Part shown: positions 21,274-29,915 of the stretch, one piece after another | How positions within the stretch are numbered: the first letter of the stretch is position 1 | How the letters are laid out: each line of letters starts with the position of its first letter | Assembly: GCF_018777395.1 (NCBI RefSeq) | Contig: NZ_JAFJYC010000002.1 | Location: forward strand, 617,415 to 681,414 | Origin: Candidatus Sodalis endolongispinus | GTDB taxonomy: Bacteria; Pseudomonadota; Gammaproteobacteria; Enterobacterales; Enterobacteriaceae | DNA: 64,000 bases | Direction of reading: 5' to 3' | Made by a program: the position numbers and the translations under genes | Notes under the pieces: model-generated | Told to the model about the DNA's origin: nothing | Database searches by the model: none | The model's input: the letters and a program-made list of their open reading frames with translations, nothing else

Positions 21274-21878
21274 CCGAACAACAGCACCAGCAGCTGGATT
21301 GGCAAAAAACCGGCGGTATGCTGCCCGCTATCGTCCAACACGCCGTCTCCGGCGAGGTTTTGATGCTGGGCTATATGAATGCCGATGCGCTGCAGGCGAC
21401 CGAGCAATCCGGTCAGGTGACGTTTTACTCGCGCAGTAAGGGCCGGCTGTGGACCAAGGGCGAGAGTTCCGGCAACGTTTTGCGGTTGGTCAGCATTCAC
21501 CCTGACTGCGACAACGATACGCTACTGATTTTGGCCCATCCTCAAGGGCCAACCTGCCATAACGGCACCAGCAGCTGTTTCCATCCCGCCGCCAGCGATT
21601 GGGGGTTCCTTTACACGCTGTAAACGCTGCTCGGCGCGCGTAAAAACGCCGATCCGCAAAGTTCCTACACCGCCAGCCTTTACGCCAGCGGCACAAAACG
21701 CATCGCCCAGAAAGTCGGCGAAGAGGGAGTGGAAACCGCGCTGGCCGCTACGGTGCACGACAAGGAGGAGCTGACCAATGAGGCGGCCGATCTGCTTTAT
21801 CATCTGCTGGTGCTGTTGCAGGATCAGGAGTTGGATTTAAGCCGGGTGATCGGCCGTCTGCGCGAACGTCACCGCTAA
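21267..21878 (+). pseudogene. hisI: HisI/HisE bifunctional enzyme, nonsense between its two domains
   Basis: Phosphoribosyl-AMP cyclohydrolase / phosphoribosyl-ATP pyrophosphatase. The cyclohydrolase half is complete ([56 protein letters not shown]). A TAA at 21621-21623 follows FLYTL, exactly in the linker, where E. coli has LEQLL. The pyrophosphatase half then continues in frame ([29 protein letters not shown] ... LRERHR) to 21876-21878. The cut leaves a free-standing cyclohydrolase, but with the other his genes gone it has no pathway. Confidence 0.93.
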
Positions 21879-21897
21879 CGGCGCGTTGTGCGGCTGG

Positions 21898-21995
21898 TAA
21901 CACAGCGCAGCGGGTAATACGGCACGGCGGGTAATACAGCGCAGCGGGTAATACGGCACGGCGGGTAATGCGGCCGGCGGGTAATACGGTGGGCA
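21898..21995. repeat. Tandem repeat, about 17-bp units, six copies
   Basis: Units alternate between two forms, taatacggcacggcggg and taatacagcgcagcggg, making a 34-bp higher-order repeat, and the last two units are degenerate. It begins 20 bases after the hisI stop codon. Not a CRISPR: there are no unique spacers. Confidence 0.85.
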
Positions 21996-22076
21996 GGCGT
22001 GATTGTCAGGCGTGAAACGTCCTCTTTGGCGCAGGCGCGCATGTACCTATCACGCACCCGGGATGTGCACGTTAAG

Positions 22077-22154
22077 CGGCGCGCTCATCGGTAAACGATG
22101 AGTCGCGCGCCGGGGATGCCGACAGTTGGCAGTGGGCATCTGCCAACTGCCAAC
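22077..22154. other. Two strong hairpins between his remnant and candidate effector
   Basis: The first inverted repeat (about 22077-22113) pairs cggcgcgctcatcg with cgatgag(t)cgcgcgccg around gtaaa. The second (about 22125-22147) pairs gttggcag with ctgccaac. Neither has a clean T-run, so I do not call them terminators. Confidence 0.6.
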
Positions 22155-22223
22155 TTTAACGCTATTGACCTGCCGGCCGCCAGGGTAGCCAAGGCGGCAA
22201 CCTTATTAAGGGTAATGGCCGCC

Positions 22224-23783
22224 TCAGGTGGCAATGCTGCCGATACCCGAGTCCACTGACGCCGCGCCGCTCCCGGCCGCAGCTGCTGCCTGTTGCGCGG
22301 CGTTCAATTCTTGCCGCACATCGGCGGCCAAATATGGACAACCGAGTAAAATTTGCTGCGCCAAGTTGCGCAGTGCCGTGGGCAACCCTTCCAGCCGCCG
22401 CGCCAGCAGGCTGAGGATCGGTCTTGGGGCGTTGCGGCTCAGCTCAACCAGACGCTGGAAAACCGCCAAACCATCGTCGGCCGGGACGGCGGCAAAATGG
22501 GTGGCGATATGCTCCAGCAGGTCATCTTTGGCCAACGGCGCCAAACCCGATAACCGATTCAGCCAGCGCTGGCAATGCTCCGCTAATCGCTGTTCTGGTA
22601 GGTGACCAAAAGCCTGCTCACTGAGATCCTGTAACACCGCCGGTTGCAAAAGAGGCGGCCAGCGGTCAATTAAAGCCAATAGCGCGTCATACAATTCCGA
22701 CACCTGCTCTGTGTCCATTGCGTGAAACAGTTGCCCGACCAGCGGTGTCACCGCCCTATGCTGTTGGTCTGCGGGCAATCGGTATGCCACGCCACGCCGT
22801 CCTTCCCGGCCAAGCCAATCCATCATCTTGTCGAACCGCGCCGTAGCGCTCACCTTCGCCGCGGCCGATGGCGCTGCGCGTGCCGGTCGGGAGGAAACCA
22901 CGGCTCGGCTTCGCCGCTTGGGCGGCAGCGGCGGCGGAAGATCCTCAACGCCGGCCGCGCGCGGGCCGGCAGACGGCGCGGATGACGCGGCGCGCGCCGG
23001 TCGGGAGGAAACCACGGCGCGGCTTCGCCGCTTTGGCGGCAGCGGCGGCGGAGTATCATCAACGTCGGCCGCGCGCGAGCCGGCAGACGGCGCGGATGAC
23101 GCGACGCCGCCATGGGGAAATGCCCACTGCAGGGCCATCGCGACAAACGCCTGGCGGTGTTGGGGCTGACCAGCAGGTTGAACAGTAGCCCGGTTAACGA
23201 CGGGCAAAAACGTATCGTGACGTGGAGGGGTGACAGTGTCTACCGACCATGGCAACGCGGCGCGGCCCGATAAAGCTCCGGCGTTAGTTTGCCGTTGGAT
23301 CTTATGCTGCGCCGTTCCACCGGCAGCAGCCATGGGCGGCAACGCCGGTGCGACAGTCGATGTTTCATTCTGCGTTGACATAGGCCGGGGCGCCTCTCTA
23401 AGGATCGCGCCACCGCGTTCGGCGCGCGCGGCGTTGTACGCCGTGCTAATCCATTTAGCGCACGAGACGTTCACCTGCGCCCCTCTGCGTTCAGCGCGCG
23501 TGGCGGTGTCCGCCAAGCGGCCCTGGCCAAAACCGCGAAGCTTGTTCATTACGCAGCCATGTTCGATACGCCGCAAGTAATTGGGCAGCGCGGCCTGAGT
23601 AACGTTTAAACCCCGGGTATGGAAGGGGGTCCCCATGGCGGTCGCGGCAATGTCGTCGTCCCCGCCCGCTCTCCCTGGCGGGGCCGTATTAGGTTGAATA
23701 TGTGCGTTCCCGGCGTTGAGCCCGGCATTGTGCTGGGCGTTATGCCGGGCGCCTCCGCGATGAATGAGCAACGAACGAAGCAT
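22224..23783 (-). CDS. Proline-rich repeat protein with SH3-ligand motifs, candidate type III effector
   Basis: Intact 519-residue protein that I cannot assign to a family. ATG 23783 follows AAAAGGAA with good spacing. Residues 1-225 are low in hydrophobic content and rich in A, R, N and G. Next come two near-identical 38-residue tandem repeats (DNA period 114 bp, about 22870-23100) of the form ASSAPSAG-RAA-V-D-PPPLPPKRRSRAVVSSRPARA. Each holds PPLPPK, a class II SH3-binding consensus (PxxPxK), which bacteria rarely need but eukaryotic signalling proteins do. From about residue 315 the protein is helical (FDKMMDWLGREGRRGVAYRL ... LLEHIATHFAAVPADDGLAVFQRL) and ends GSGAASVDSGIGSIAT. No signal peptide. 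Repeats with proline motifs and an unstructured N terminus resemble EspF- or TccP-like effectors in design only. It sits between the dead his operon and gnd. Confidence 0.6.
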   Translation of the reverse strand: MLRSLLIHRGGARHNAQHNAGLNAGNAHIQPNTAPPGRAGGDDDIAATAMGTPFHTRGLNVTQAALPNYLRRIEHGCVMNKLRGFGQGRLADTATRAERRGAQVNVSCAKWISTAYNAARAERGGAILREAPRPMSTQNETSTVAPALPPMAAAGGTAQHKIQRQTNAGALSGRAALPWSVDTVTPPRHDTFLPVVNRATVQPAGQPQHRQAFVAMALQWAFPHGGVASSAPSAGSRAADVDDTPPPLPPKRRSRAVVSSRPARAASSAPSAGPRAAGVEDLPPPLPPKRRSRAVVSSRPARAAPSAAAKVSATARFDKMMDWLGREGRRGVAYRLPADQQHRAVTPLVGQLFHAMDTEQVSELYDALLALIDRWPPLLQPAVLQDLSEQAFGHLPEQRLAEHCQRWLNRLSGLAPLAKDDLLEHIATHFAAVPADDGLAVFQRLVELSRNAPRPILSLLARRLEGLPTALRNLAQQILLGCPYLAADVRQELNAAQQAAAAAGSGAASVDSGIGSIAT

Positions 23784-23909
23784 GGATGATTCCTTTTAAT
23801 TGTAATCGCTTCCAGAATAAGGCCCGCAGTATAGCCAGGCCTGTCAGCGCAAAACATCACGGTTTCACCCTAATTGACTCGTTTCAAATCCCGTCACCAC
23901 CGGCAAGAC

Positions 23910-23939
23910 AAAAAAACGGCCGGTAAAACCGGCCGGTAA
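23910..23939 (-). terminator. Rho-independent terminator of gnd
   Basis: On the minus strand ACCGGCCGG-TTTT-ACCGGCCGT is followed by a T-run, about 90 bases past the gnd stop codon. Confidence 0.92.
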
Positions 23940-24027
23940 CGCTGTTTGCTTTCAGTTGACGCAGGAGAATGCGGCTTCCGACGTCTTCCGTGCGGCACTC
24001 ATCGCGCCTGTGCGGTAGCGGAAGCGG

Positions 24028-25434
24028 TTATTCCAGCCATTCTGTGTGGAACACCCCTTCCTTGTCGGTACGCTTATAGGTATGGGCGCCAAAATAGTCG
24101 CGCTGGGCCTGAATCAGGTTGGCCGGCAGAACGGCGGATCGGTAGCTATCATAGTAAGCGATAGCGGCAGAGAAGGTCGGCGTCGGGATACCGTGCTGAA
24201 CCGCATAGGCCACCACATCGCGCAGCGCCTGCTGGTAGTCATCGGCAATCTTTTTGACGTACGGCGCCAACAGCAGGTTAGCGATCGCCGCATCCTCGGC
24301 ATAGGCGTCGGTAATTTTCTGCAGGAACTGGGTGCGAATAATGCAACCGGCGCGGAAAATTTTCGCAATCTCGCCGTAATTCAGACTCCACTGGTTCTCT
24401 TCCGAGGCGGCTTTCAGCTGAGAAAAACCCTGCGCATAAGAAACGATTTTGCCCAGATAAAGCGCGCGACGCACTTTTTCAATAAAGTCCGCTTTGTCGC
24501 CGCTAAACGCTACGCTCTGCGGGCCGGAAAGCACCATGGATGCCGCCACGCGCTGCTGTTTGAGCGACGACAGATAGCGCGCAAACACCGACTCGGTGAT
24601 TAAACTCAGCGGTTCGCCCAAATCCAGCGAGCTCTGGCTGGTCCATTTTCCGGTGCCTTTGTTGGCCGCCTCATCCAGAATGACGTCGACCAGATAATTG
24701 CCCTGATCGTCCTTCTTGGTAAAAATATCTTTCGTAATATCAATCAGGTAGCTGCTCAGCTCCCCTTTGTTCCATTCGCTGAAGATGCTGGCCAGCTGCT
24801 CATTGCTCAGGCCCAGCGCGTTTTTCAAAAGCGCATACGCTTCGGCAATCAGCTGCATATCGCCGTATTCGATGCCGTTATGCACCATTTTGACGTAATG
24901 GCCGGCGCCATCGGGACCGATGTAGGTTACACAAGCTTCACCCTCGGCACGCGCGGCAATTTTCTCAAGGATAGGCGCCACCAGCTCATAGGCGTGTTTC
25001 TGGCCACCGGGCATGATTGACGGCCCTTTCAGCGCCCCTTCTTCACCGCCGGACACGCCGGTACCGATAAAGTTAAACCCTTCTTCAGACAGCTCGCGGT
25101 TGCGGCGGATGGTGTCTTTGTAAAAGGTGTTGCCGCCGTCAATAAGGATGTCACCCTTTTCCAAAAACGGTTTCAACGAGTCAATGGTTTTATCAGTGCC
25201 TTTACCGGCCTTGACCATCAACAGAATACGCCGCGGTTTCTCCAGCGAATTGACAAACTCCTCCACGCTATAATAGGGCACCAGCTTTTTCCCCGGGTTT
25301 TCCGCGATCACTTCATCGGTCTTTTCGCGCGACCGGTTAAAGATGGATACGCTGTAACCGCGGCTTTCGATGTTAAGCGCCAGGTTGTGCCCCATAACCG
25401 CCATACCGACGACGCCTATCTGTTGTGTGGACAT
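24028..25434 (-). CDS. gnd: 6-phosphogluconate dehydrogenase, decarboxylating
   Basis: Intact 468-residue oxidative pentose-phosphate enzyme making ribulose-5-phosphate, CO2 and NADPH. It has the NADP-binding start [23 protein letters not shown], the catalytic [19 protein letters not shown] block and the [14 protein letters not shown] motif ([19 protein letters not shown]). C-terminal residues that complete the neighbouring subunit's site ([13 protein letters not shown]) are present. Length equals that of E. coli. AGGAG lies seven bases before the ATG. In enteric bacteria gnd sits between the O-antigen cluster and his, as here. Confidence 0.97.
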   Translation of the reverse strand: MSTQQIGVVGMAVMGHNLALNIESRGYSVSIFNRSREKTDEVIAENPGKKLVPYYSVEEFVNSLEKPRRILLMVKAGKGTDKTIDSLKPFLEKGDILIDGGNTFYKDTIRRNRELSEEGFNFIGTGVSGGEEGALKGPSIMPGGQKHAYELVAPILEKIAARAEGEACVTYIGPDGAGHYVKMVHNGIEYGDMQLIAEAYALLKNALGLSNEQLASIFSEWNKGELSSYLIDITKDIFTKKDDQGNYLVDVILDEAANKGTGKWTSQSSLDLGEPLSLITESVFARYLSSLKQQRVAASMVLSGPQSVAFSGDKADFIEKVRRALYLGKIVSYAQGFSQLKAASEENQWSLNYGEIAKIFRAGCIIRTQFLQKITDAYAEDAAIANLLLAPYVKKIADDYQQALRDVVAYAVQHGIPTPTFSAAIAYYDSYRSAVLPANLIQAQRDYFGAHTYKRTDKEGVFHTEWLE

Positions 25435-25560
25435 TAAGCAACTCCTGTAGTAAGGATGACCCCTGCCGCCGACGTCCGGCGAACAGGTCTATATGTATAT
25501 TATATGTTAATCTAAGCAAGTGTCTCGCGGGTAGTGATTGGTGCGATAGCTTCGCACTCC

Positions 25561-26679
25561 TTAATCGTGCCCCGCCAGTTCGCGATAAATATCAGCATAG
25601 CTACTGACCATCCGCGTGGAGGTAAATAAGGCGTTAAAACGCTCGCGCGCCTGCTCGCCATAGCGCCGGGCCAGGGCGGGATCCTGCCAAAGCTAGCGCA
25701 TAGCATCCGTCAGCTCCGCCGGCGACGCCGGCGGCACCACCAGACCGGTTTGCCGGTGGACGTTGACATAGGTGGTGCCGGTGCCGATTTCACAGCTGAT
25801 TAGCGGCTTGCCATACATCGCCCCCTCCAGCAGCGTAATGCCAAACGCTTCCGAGCGTAAATGTGACGGTAAAACCAACCCATAGCAACTTTCCAGCAGC
25901 GCGGCTTTGTCCACATCCGGCAAAGCGCCGAGAAAATGCATGTTCTTCAGCCCCAATTCGGCACAACGTTTTTTCATCTCCGCTTCCATTGGTCCCACGA
26001 CGATCAAAACGATGGGATAAGGCGCGCTACGCGCCGCTTCGACCAGCGTATGTAAGCCTTTGTAGTAACGAAACGCACCAATGAACAGAAAGAAGCGCTC
26101 GCCGAACCGGCTGCGCCACTGGGCCTGGCGCGCCTTATCCTGCGGCGGATAAGACGCACGATCGAGCCCGAAGGGGATCACCGACACCTTGGCTTGGTAG
26201 CGCTGCAATACCGGGCTGGTGGCGACATAGTTCGGTGAGGAGGTGACGATACGATCGACATCGCCGAGAAAATAGCGCATCAGCGGCGTATACATTCTCA
26301 GGATGAATTTCTGTTTCACAATATCCGAATGGTAGGATACCACGGTGGGTTTGGTATTCGCCGCCAAAAAATGTACCATGTCCATGAAAGGATAGGGAAA
26401 GTGGAAATGGACCACATCGGCCTCGGCCGCCAGTTGACGGAAACGCGCAATGGCGCCAAATGAAAACGGCGTGGAAGCGAATTCAAAATTGACGGCGCTA
26501 TAAGCGGTATGATGCTGTCCCAGCGGCATCAGCGCGCCGTGGCCACGTGGGCTCAGCGCCAGTACGGTTGAATCGATACCGTAGGCTTGGGCGTCTTCGC
26601 ACAGCTGAAAAATGACCTGCTCAATGCCGCCGTAAGAGTCGGGATAGTAGGTTTTATAAAAATGTAAGACTTTCAGCAT
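25561..26679 (-). pseudogene. wbdC: Mannosyltransferase WbdC-like (GT4), one nonsense codon
   Basis: Family 4 glycosyltransferase that would add the first mannose of the adaptor in an O9a-type polymannan. ATG 26679 begins MLKVLHFYKTYYPDSYGGIE, matching WbdC of E. coli O9a as I recall it, with VVSYHSDIVKQKFILRMYTP, FFLFIGAFRYYKGLHTLVEA and the donor-site block LPSHLRSEAFGITLLEGAMYGKP. A TAG at 25693-25695 stands after ELTDAM(R), probably from CAG. The remaining 43 codons (LWQDPALARRYGEQARERFN ... ELAGHD) continue in frame to TAA 25561. The lost part is the last helices only, so weak activity cannot be excluded. Confidence 0.85.
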
Positions 26680-26687
26680 AGACCCCA

Positions 26688-27824
26688 TCAAACCTTTAAA
26701 TAAGCTTTCATCGTATCCTGCGCGCAGCGCTGCCAGGAAAACTTTTGCACGTTGGCCAGACCGGCGACCCGGGCCTGTGTACGCCACGCCTCGTCTTGCA
26801 GCCCCGGCGCGATCCCCGCGCTTAAGGCGTCGACATCCCGCGGTTCACAGATGAACGCCGCATCCCCCGCCACCTCCGGCAGCGACGCCGCGTTCGAGCA
26901 CACCACCGGCACGCCTGACGCCATAGCTTCCAATACCGGCAAGCCGAATCACTCATACAATGAGGGAAACACAAATAAGCGCGCGGCGGCAAATAAAATC
27001 GGTAGCTCCTCTTGCGCAACATAGCCCAGATATTTAACCCACCCTTCACGACTGCCGCGCTCAAAGCGCTGATGCTCGGCACCGCTGCCCCAGCCCTTAT
27101 AACCGCTTAACACCAGCGGATAGCGCTGCCGCAACGCTTGAGGAAGTTGCTCATAGGCGTTAAGCAACACCGCCAAATTCTTGCGTGGCTCAATGGTGCC
27201 GGTAAATAAGGTATAGCCACCATAATCGATACCCAACCGCGCCATGAGCGGCGCCGCCGCTTCCTCGGCGCGGGGATAAAACGATTTGCTGCACGCCAAG
27301 GGCGTAACATCAATCTTCTCAACCGGATAATTGAAATACGCCGCCAGCTCATGTTTGGAGAACTCGGAAACGGTAATGATGCGGCTGGCGCGACGCAGGC
27401 TGGACAGCATGGCTTTACGCAAATACCGTACCCGTTGTGGTGGGTGGTATTCAGGACAGGTAAAAACGGAAATATCATGGAAAGTGGTGAGCGCACGCGG
27501 CATCCCTACCGGCAGGTAATAATTCGGGCTGTGGTAAATGTAATCACGATAATCACGGAGCGCGCGCCATTGACAAAGTGGCAACGCGAGTCTGTACATT
27601 TCGATCACGGCGCCACGCCGTTGCAGCCATGTACTCCAAGCCCGTGGGAGCAATGCCGACTCACGTTGATATTCCGGCAGGGAGGTCTCTACCTGTAACC
27701 GGTTAAAAAATCGCAGATCGTCTACTTCAGGCATACGCCCTAGCTGGTGCACAAGCTCCAATGCATAACGGCAAATCCCGGTTAACGGGTATTTTATCGC
27801 ATCGGTAGCGAACATTATTTTCAT
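26688..27824 (-). pseudogene. wbdB: Mannosyltransferase WbdB-like (GT4), nonsense in the catalytic motif
   Basis: Family 4 glycosyltransferase of the same pathway. ATG 27824 starts MKIMFATDAIKYPLTGICRY; motifs include TTFHDISVFTCPEYHP, RIITVSEFSKHEL and YTLFTGTIEPRKNLAVLLNAY. A TGA at 26949-26951 falls inside the donor-binding motif, FPSLYE(stop)FGLPVLEAMASG, where EGFGLPVLE is expected, so GGA to TGA. The last 84 codons continue in frame (GVPVVCSNAASLPEVAGDAA ... MKAYLKV). Without them the E-x7-E site is lost, so the enzyme is dead. It ends nine bases before the wbdC start. Confidence 0.88.
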
Positions 27825-27920
27825 GCGTGGGATCCTAATCCTGAAGCTATCGGCGCGACGCCGGCGCAAATGCCGGGCAAACTATCGTCAACAGCCGCAC
27901 CGGCCGTCGTGCTCCCGCGG

Positions 27921-29915
27921 CTATGTCCCCGGGGCGGCAAGCGGTAACCGCGCAATCAACTGTTGAATGTCGTCGCCAGCGGTAGCTGGCATATCGTCGG
28001 CCTCCAGACTGTCAATCTCTAGCGCCGGGTTAAGGGCAATCTGCTTAGCCCATTGCGTCAGACAACGCTGCAGTTCCGCGGCGATGGCGGATGAAGGGCA
28101 AATAATACGATCGGCATAAACAAACATCGCCCGCAGACCGGCATCATCCGGTGGACACGCCTGTTGCGACGTCGCAAGCAATGGCGCGGCCAGCTCATCA
28201 TGAGACAACCAGAACACCACTTGCGTTCCAGATCTGACCAGAGCGTCAAGCTCCGCCTGCTGCCTGGCACTTAACCGATTCTGTGGTTCCGCCACCAGCA
28301 GCACGTCCCGCCGGGCAAAAAGGACGGGGTCATCTTGCGCGCGCGCGGCGGCAAGATGACCGTCTTGATTGACCACGGCATAACGGTAGCCGCCCTCCTG
28401 CAAGGCATAGACGACCCGTAATGAATAATTCGCAATCCCAGTCGACAGCAACGTGGTAATCAGTCGATGCGTCAGGGGGGCAGCGGCTGTATCGCCCAGC
28501 GCCATCATCGCCGAGGCATCAACCAGCAGCCGTGGCGTTGACTCACTGAACGCATTTTGCACCAGCGCCCAGGCAACGCCCAATCGATCACTTTCTTGAT
28601 TCAGAGTAACCCTAGATACCAGACGCTCAATGGCCACGGCGGTGAATTGCCTGGCGTCCATCTGCGGCGGTGATAACACCATCTGACTATTCATTACGCG
28701 CTCAAATCCTGCCAATGCCAGCTGGGCGGTACGATCCCAGGAGAATTTTGCCGCCTGCGTCAGAGCATGATTTTTCAGCTGCTGATAATAATCTTCATCC
28801 TCCAACGCACGTAACATACTATCGCGCATGGCTTGGATATCTGTCGGGTCAAACATAGCCTCAGGCCAGCCAATAACCTCCGGCAAGCTAGTAGCATTTG
28901 ACGAAAGAGTAGGCGCACCACAGCTCATTGCCTCCAACGGCGGCAGGCCAAATCCTTCATGGAGTGAGGGGAAAACAAACAGTTTACACAGATTGTACAA
29001 AATGATGAGATCACTGTCAGGTAAATAACCGGTAAACAGTACCTGTTCAGGCGTTAGCCCACATCTGGCACTCAGCCTCTGAATTTGAGCAAGTTCGGCC
29101 GGGCGGATTTTGCAGGCCAGTACCAACGGGCAGCCATTTCGCCACGTTTCGGGTAATTGGCTATAGGCTTTAATCAATGTCTCAATATTCTTGCTCGGCT
29201 CGATCATAGCCAATGTCATCATAAATGTTTCTGGCAATTGATAGCGCTGGCGGAAATCCTGCTTTTGCGCCGGAGTAAGCGCAAGCACGCGAAACTCCGG
29301 CTCTACGGCCGAGGAAATGTTTATCACCCGCGACACATCGATAGCGGTATATTTTTCCACCTCCTCCGCTGCCGAAGCGGAAATCGCAAAAATCGCGTCT
29401 GCGCGTTCATATTCATGCAGCTTGTTGGTATAGAATTGGCGGAAATTGATATCAGCCAGATAGGTTTCTGGATTCAATAGCGGGATCAAATCGTGGCAAA
29501 CGCAAACCGTGCGCCATGTCACCGGATAGTCGGGGATCGATACGATATATTCATCCACATGCCCCTCAAAAAAACTGATGACGAACACCACATCAGGATT
29601 GATATGGGCAATAGCGACATCGCGGCTGATATGTGCAGCGCGGTTACGTTCAGCATTGGCGGCATCGCAGGCCGCAACCGGCCCTTGAGCTGAAAAGGTA
29701 TAAATCTCGCTGGCCGGCAGCACATCCTGATAGGCCTGCCGCACTTCGCGGATATTATCCAGAGAGAACATGCCATTGAGCAGAATACTGACCCGATGCT
29801 CGCCGGCATTGCGGATGATAGCCCGGCTCATGGCCATGGTACTACGGCCGATACCGCGGTATTTACTTGCCGATTGCAGCCCTTGAACGTCAATAAGAAT
29901 ATGCACTGCTGTCAC
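27921..29915 (-). CDS. wbdA: Polymannan mannosyltransferase WbdA-like, shorter than O9a form
   Basis: A 664-residue open frame for the polymannan chain-building transferase. The N-terminal GT4 module is complete: ILIDVQGLQSASKYRGIGRS, TLAMIEPSKNIETLIKAY, LFTGYLPDSDLIILYNLCKL and the E-x7-E site FPSLHEGFGLPPLEAMSCG. From about residue 425 a second region (TAVAIERLVSRVTLNQES ... ALVRSGTQVVFWLSHDEL) resembles only the acceptor half of another GT4 domain. E. coli O9a WbdA, from memory, is about 840 residues with two full modules, so this one may be truncated or a different subtype. It starts at GTG 29915, overlapping the wbdD stop codon. No internal stop. Confidence 0.75.
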   Translation of the reverse strand: MTAVHILIDVQGLQSASKYRGIGRSTMAMSRAIIRNAGEHRVSILLNGMFSLDNIREVRQAYQDVLPASEIYTFSAQGPVAACDAANAERNRAAHISRDVAIAHINPDVVFVISFFEGHVDEYIVSIPDYPVTWRTVCVCHDLIPLLNPETYLADINFRQFYTNKLHEYERADAIFAISASAAEEVEKYTAIDVSRVINISSAVEPEFRVLALTPAQKQDFRQRYQLPETFMMTLAMIEPSKNIETLIKAYSQLPETWRNGCPLVLACKIRPAELAQIQRLSARCGLTPEQVLFTGYLPDSDLIILYNLCKLFVFPSLHEGFGLPPLEAMSCGAPTLSSNATSLPEVIGWPEAMFDPTDIQAMRDSMLRALEDEDYYQQLKNHALTQAAKFSWDRTAQLALAGFERVMNSQMVLSPPQMDARQFTAVAIERLVSRVTLNQESDRLGVAWALVQNAFSESTPRLLVDASAMMALGDTAAAPLTHRLITTLLSTGIANYSLRVVYALQEGGYRYAVVNQDGHLAAARAQDDPVLFARRDVLLVAEPQNRLSARQQAELDALVRSGTQVVFWLSHDELAAPLLATSQQACPPDDAGLRAMFVYADRIICPSSAIAAELQRCLTQWAKQIALNPALEIDSLEADDMPATAGDDIQQLIARLPLAAPGT

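Noticed and set aside
21898..21995. CRISPR array
   Set aside because: Units are directly adjacent without unique spacers, only 17 bp long, and no cas genes are nearby.
23230..23580. Plus-strand frames over the proline-rich protein gene
   Set aside because: They are GC-rich shadows of the minus-strand gene, without ribosome sites or family resemblance.
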